Origin: an uncultured Dechloromonas sp.
GTDB lineage: Bacteria; Pseudomonadota; Gammaproteobacteria; Burkholderiales; Rhodocyclaceae
DNA length: 6,862 bases
Direction: 5' to 3'
NCBI GenBank assembly: GCA_946477505.1
Contig: CAMKYP010000208.1
Location: 1-6,862, forward strand
This document shows, in pieces, positions 6,804 to 6,862 of this stretch. A program made the translations under genes and the position numbers. Under the pieces are notes generated by a model. That model searched no databases and was not told the origin of the DNA. It saw nothing but the letters and a program-made list of their open reading frames with translations. Position 1 is the first letter of the stretch. Each line of letters begins with the position of its first letter.

Positions 6804-6862
6804 GGTGGCAGGTCTCCTGGCTCTCGGGTCATCACGCTTCGCCGTCTTCCCGGAACCTGTCC
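6804..6862 (-). promoter_or_regulatory. Cobalamin riboswitch, 3' part only (cut by right window edge)
   Basis: Read on the minus strand, the window begins with GGACAGGTTCC, then GGGAAGACGGCGAAG, GATGACCCGAGAGCCAGG and AGACCTGCC. These match, in order and spacing, the conserved 3' half of the cobalamin riboswitch: GGGAAGGC, GA(C/T)GACCCG, AG(C/T)CAGGAGACC and the closing TGCC strand of P1. The 5' half (the GTGAAAATCC/GGGAA and GCCACTG elements) lies outside the window. It sits in the correct orientation about 135 nt before the porin start, so it is the leader of this operon. In known examples adenosylcobalamin binding lowers expression by hiding the ribosome site or causing termination. No terminator with a U-run is visible downstream, so control of translation is more likely here. 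Confidence 0.87.

Overview
The window reads as one minus-strand operon of a GC-rich Gram-negative bacterium. The outer-membrane porin, the signal peptides and the RND pump point to a proteobacterium; high GC and protein style suggest a betaproteobacterium, but that last step is a low-confidence guess. All four genes run right to left. I see no plus-strand gene, tRNA, rRNA, insertion sequence or CRISPR array.

Layout in transcription order. The right edge (about 6804-6862) holds the 3' part of a cobalamin (adenosylcobalamin-type) riboswitch; its 5' part and the promoter lie beyond the window. A leader of about 130 nt follows, with two perfect hairpins, a tandem 10-bp repeat and a Shine-Dalgarno site that could be masked. 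The genes are: (1) an OprB-like outer-membrane porin with an N-terminal coiled coil (6670-5186); (2) a secreted YVTN/cytochrome-d1-like beta-propeller with eight recognisable repeats (5164-3923); (3) a very short CusB-like periplasmic adaptor without the usual alpha-hairpin, probably starting at a TTG (3831-3124); (4) a CusA/CzcA-type heavy-metal RND permease (3025 to the left edge, 1008 codons visible, probably lacking only the last few dozen residues). The two larger intergenic gaps each contain a stem-loop.

How they may work together. The gene set resembles a metal-efflux system with its parts exchanged: no TolC/CusC-type outer-membrane channel is visible, a porin and a periplasmic propeller are present, and the adaptor lacks the part that normally docks to TolC. 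The permease keeps all three methionines of the CusA Cu(I)/Ag(I) site but has Gln at the position of CusA Glu939 in the proton relay. Cobalamin riboswitches normally shut genes off when B12 is plentiful, which is expected of uptake or salvage of cobalt or corrinoids and is odd for a simple efflux pump. The combination (B12 riboswitch, porin, propeller, mini-adaptor, HME-RND) is the most interesting aspect of the window. Substrate and direction of transport cannot be fixed from sequence alone.
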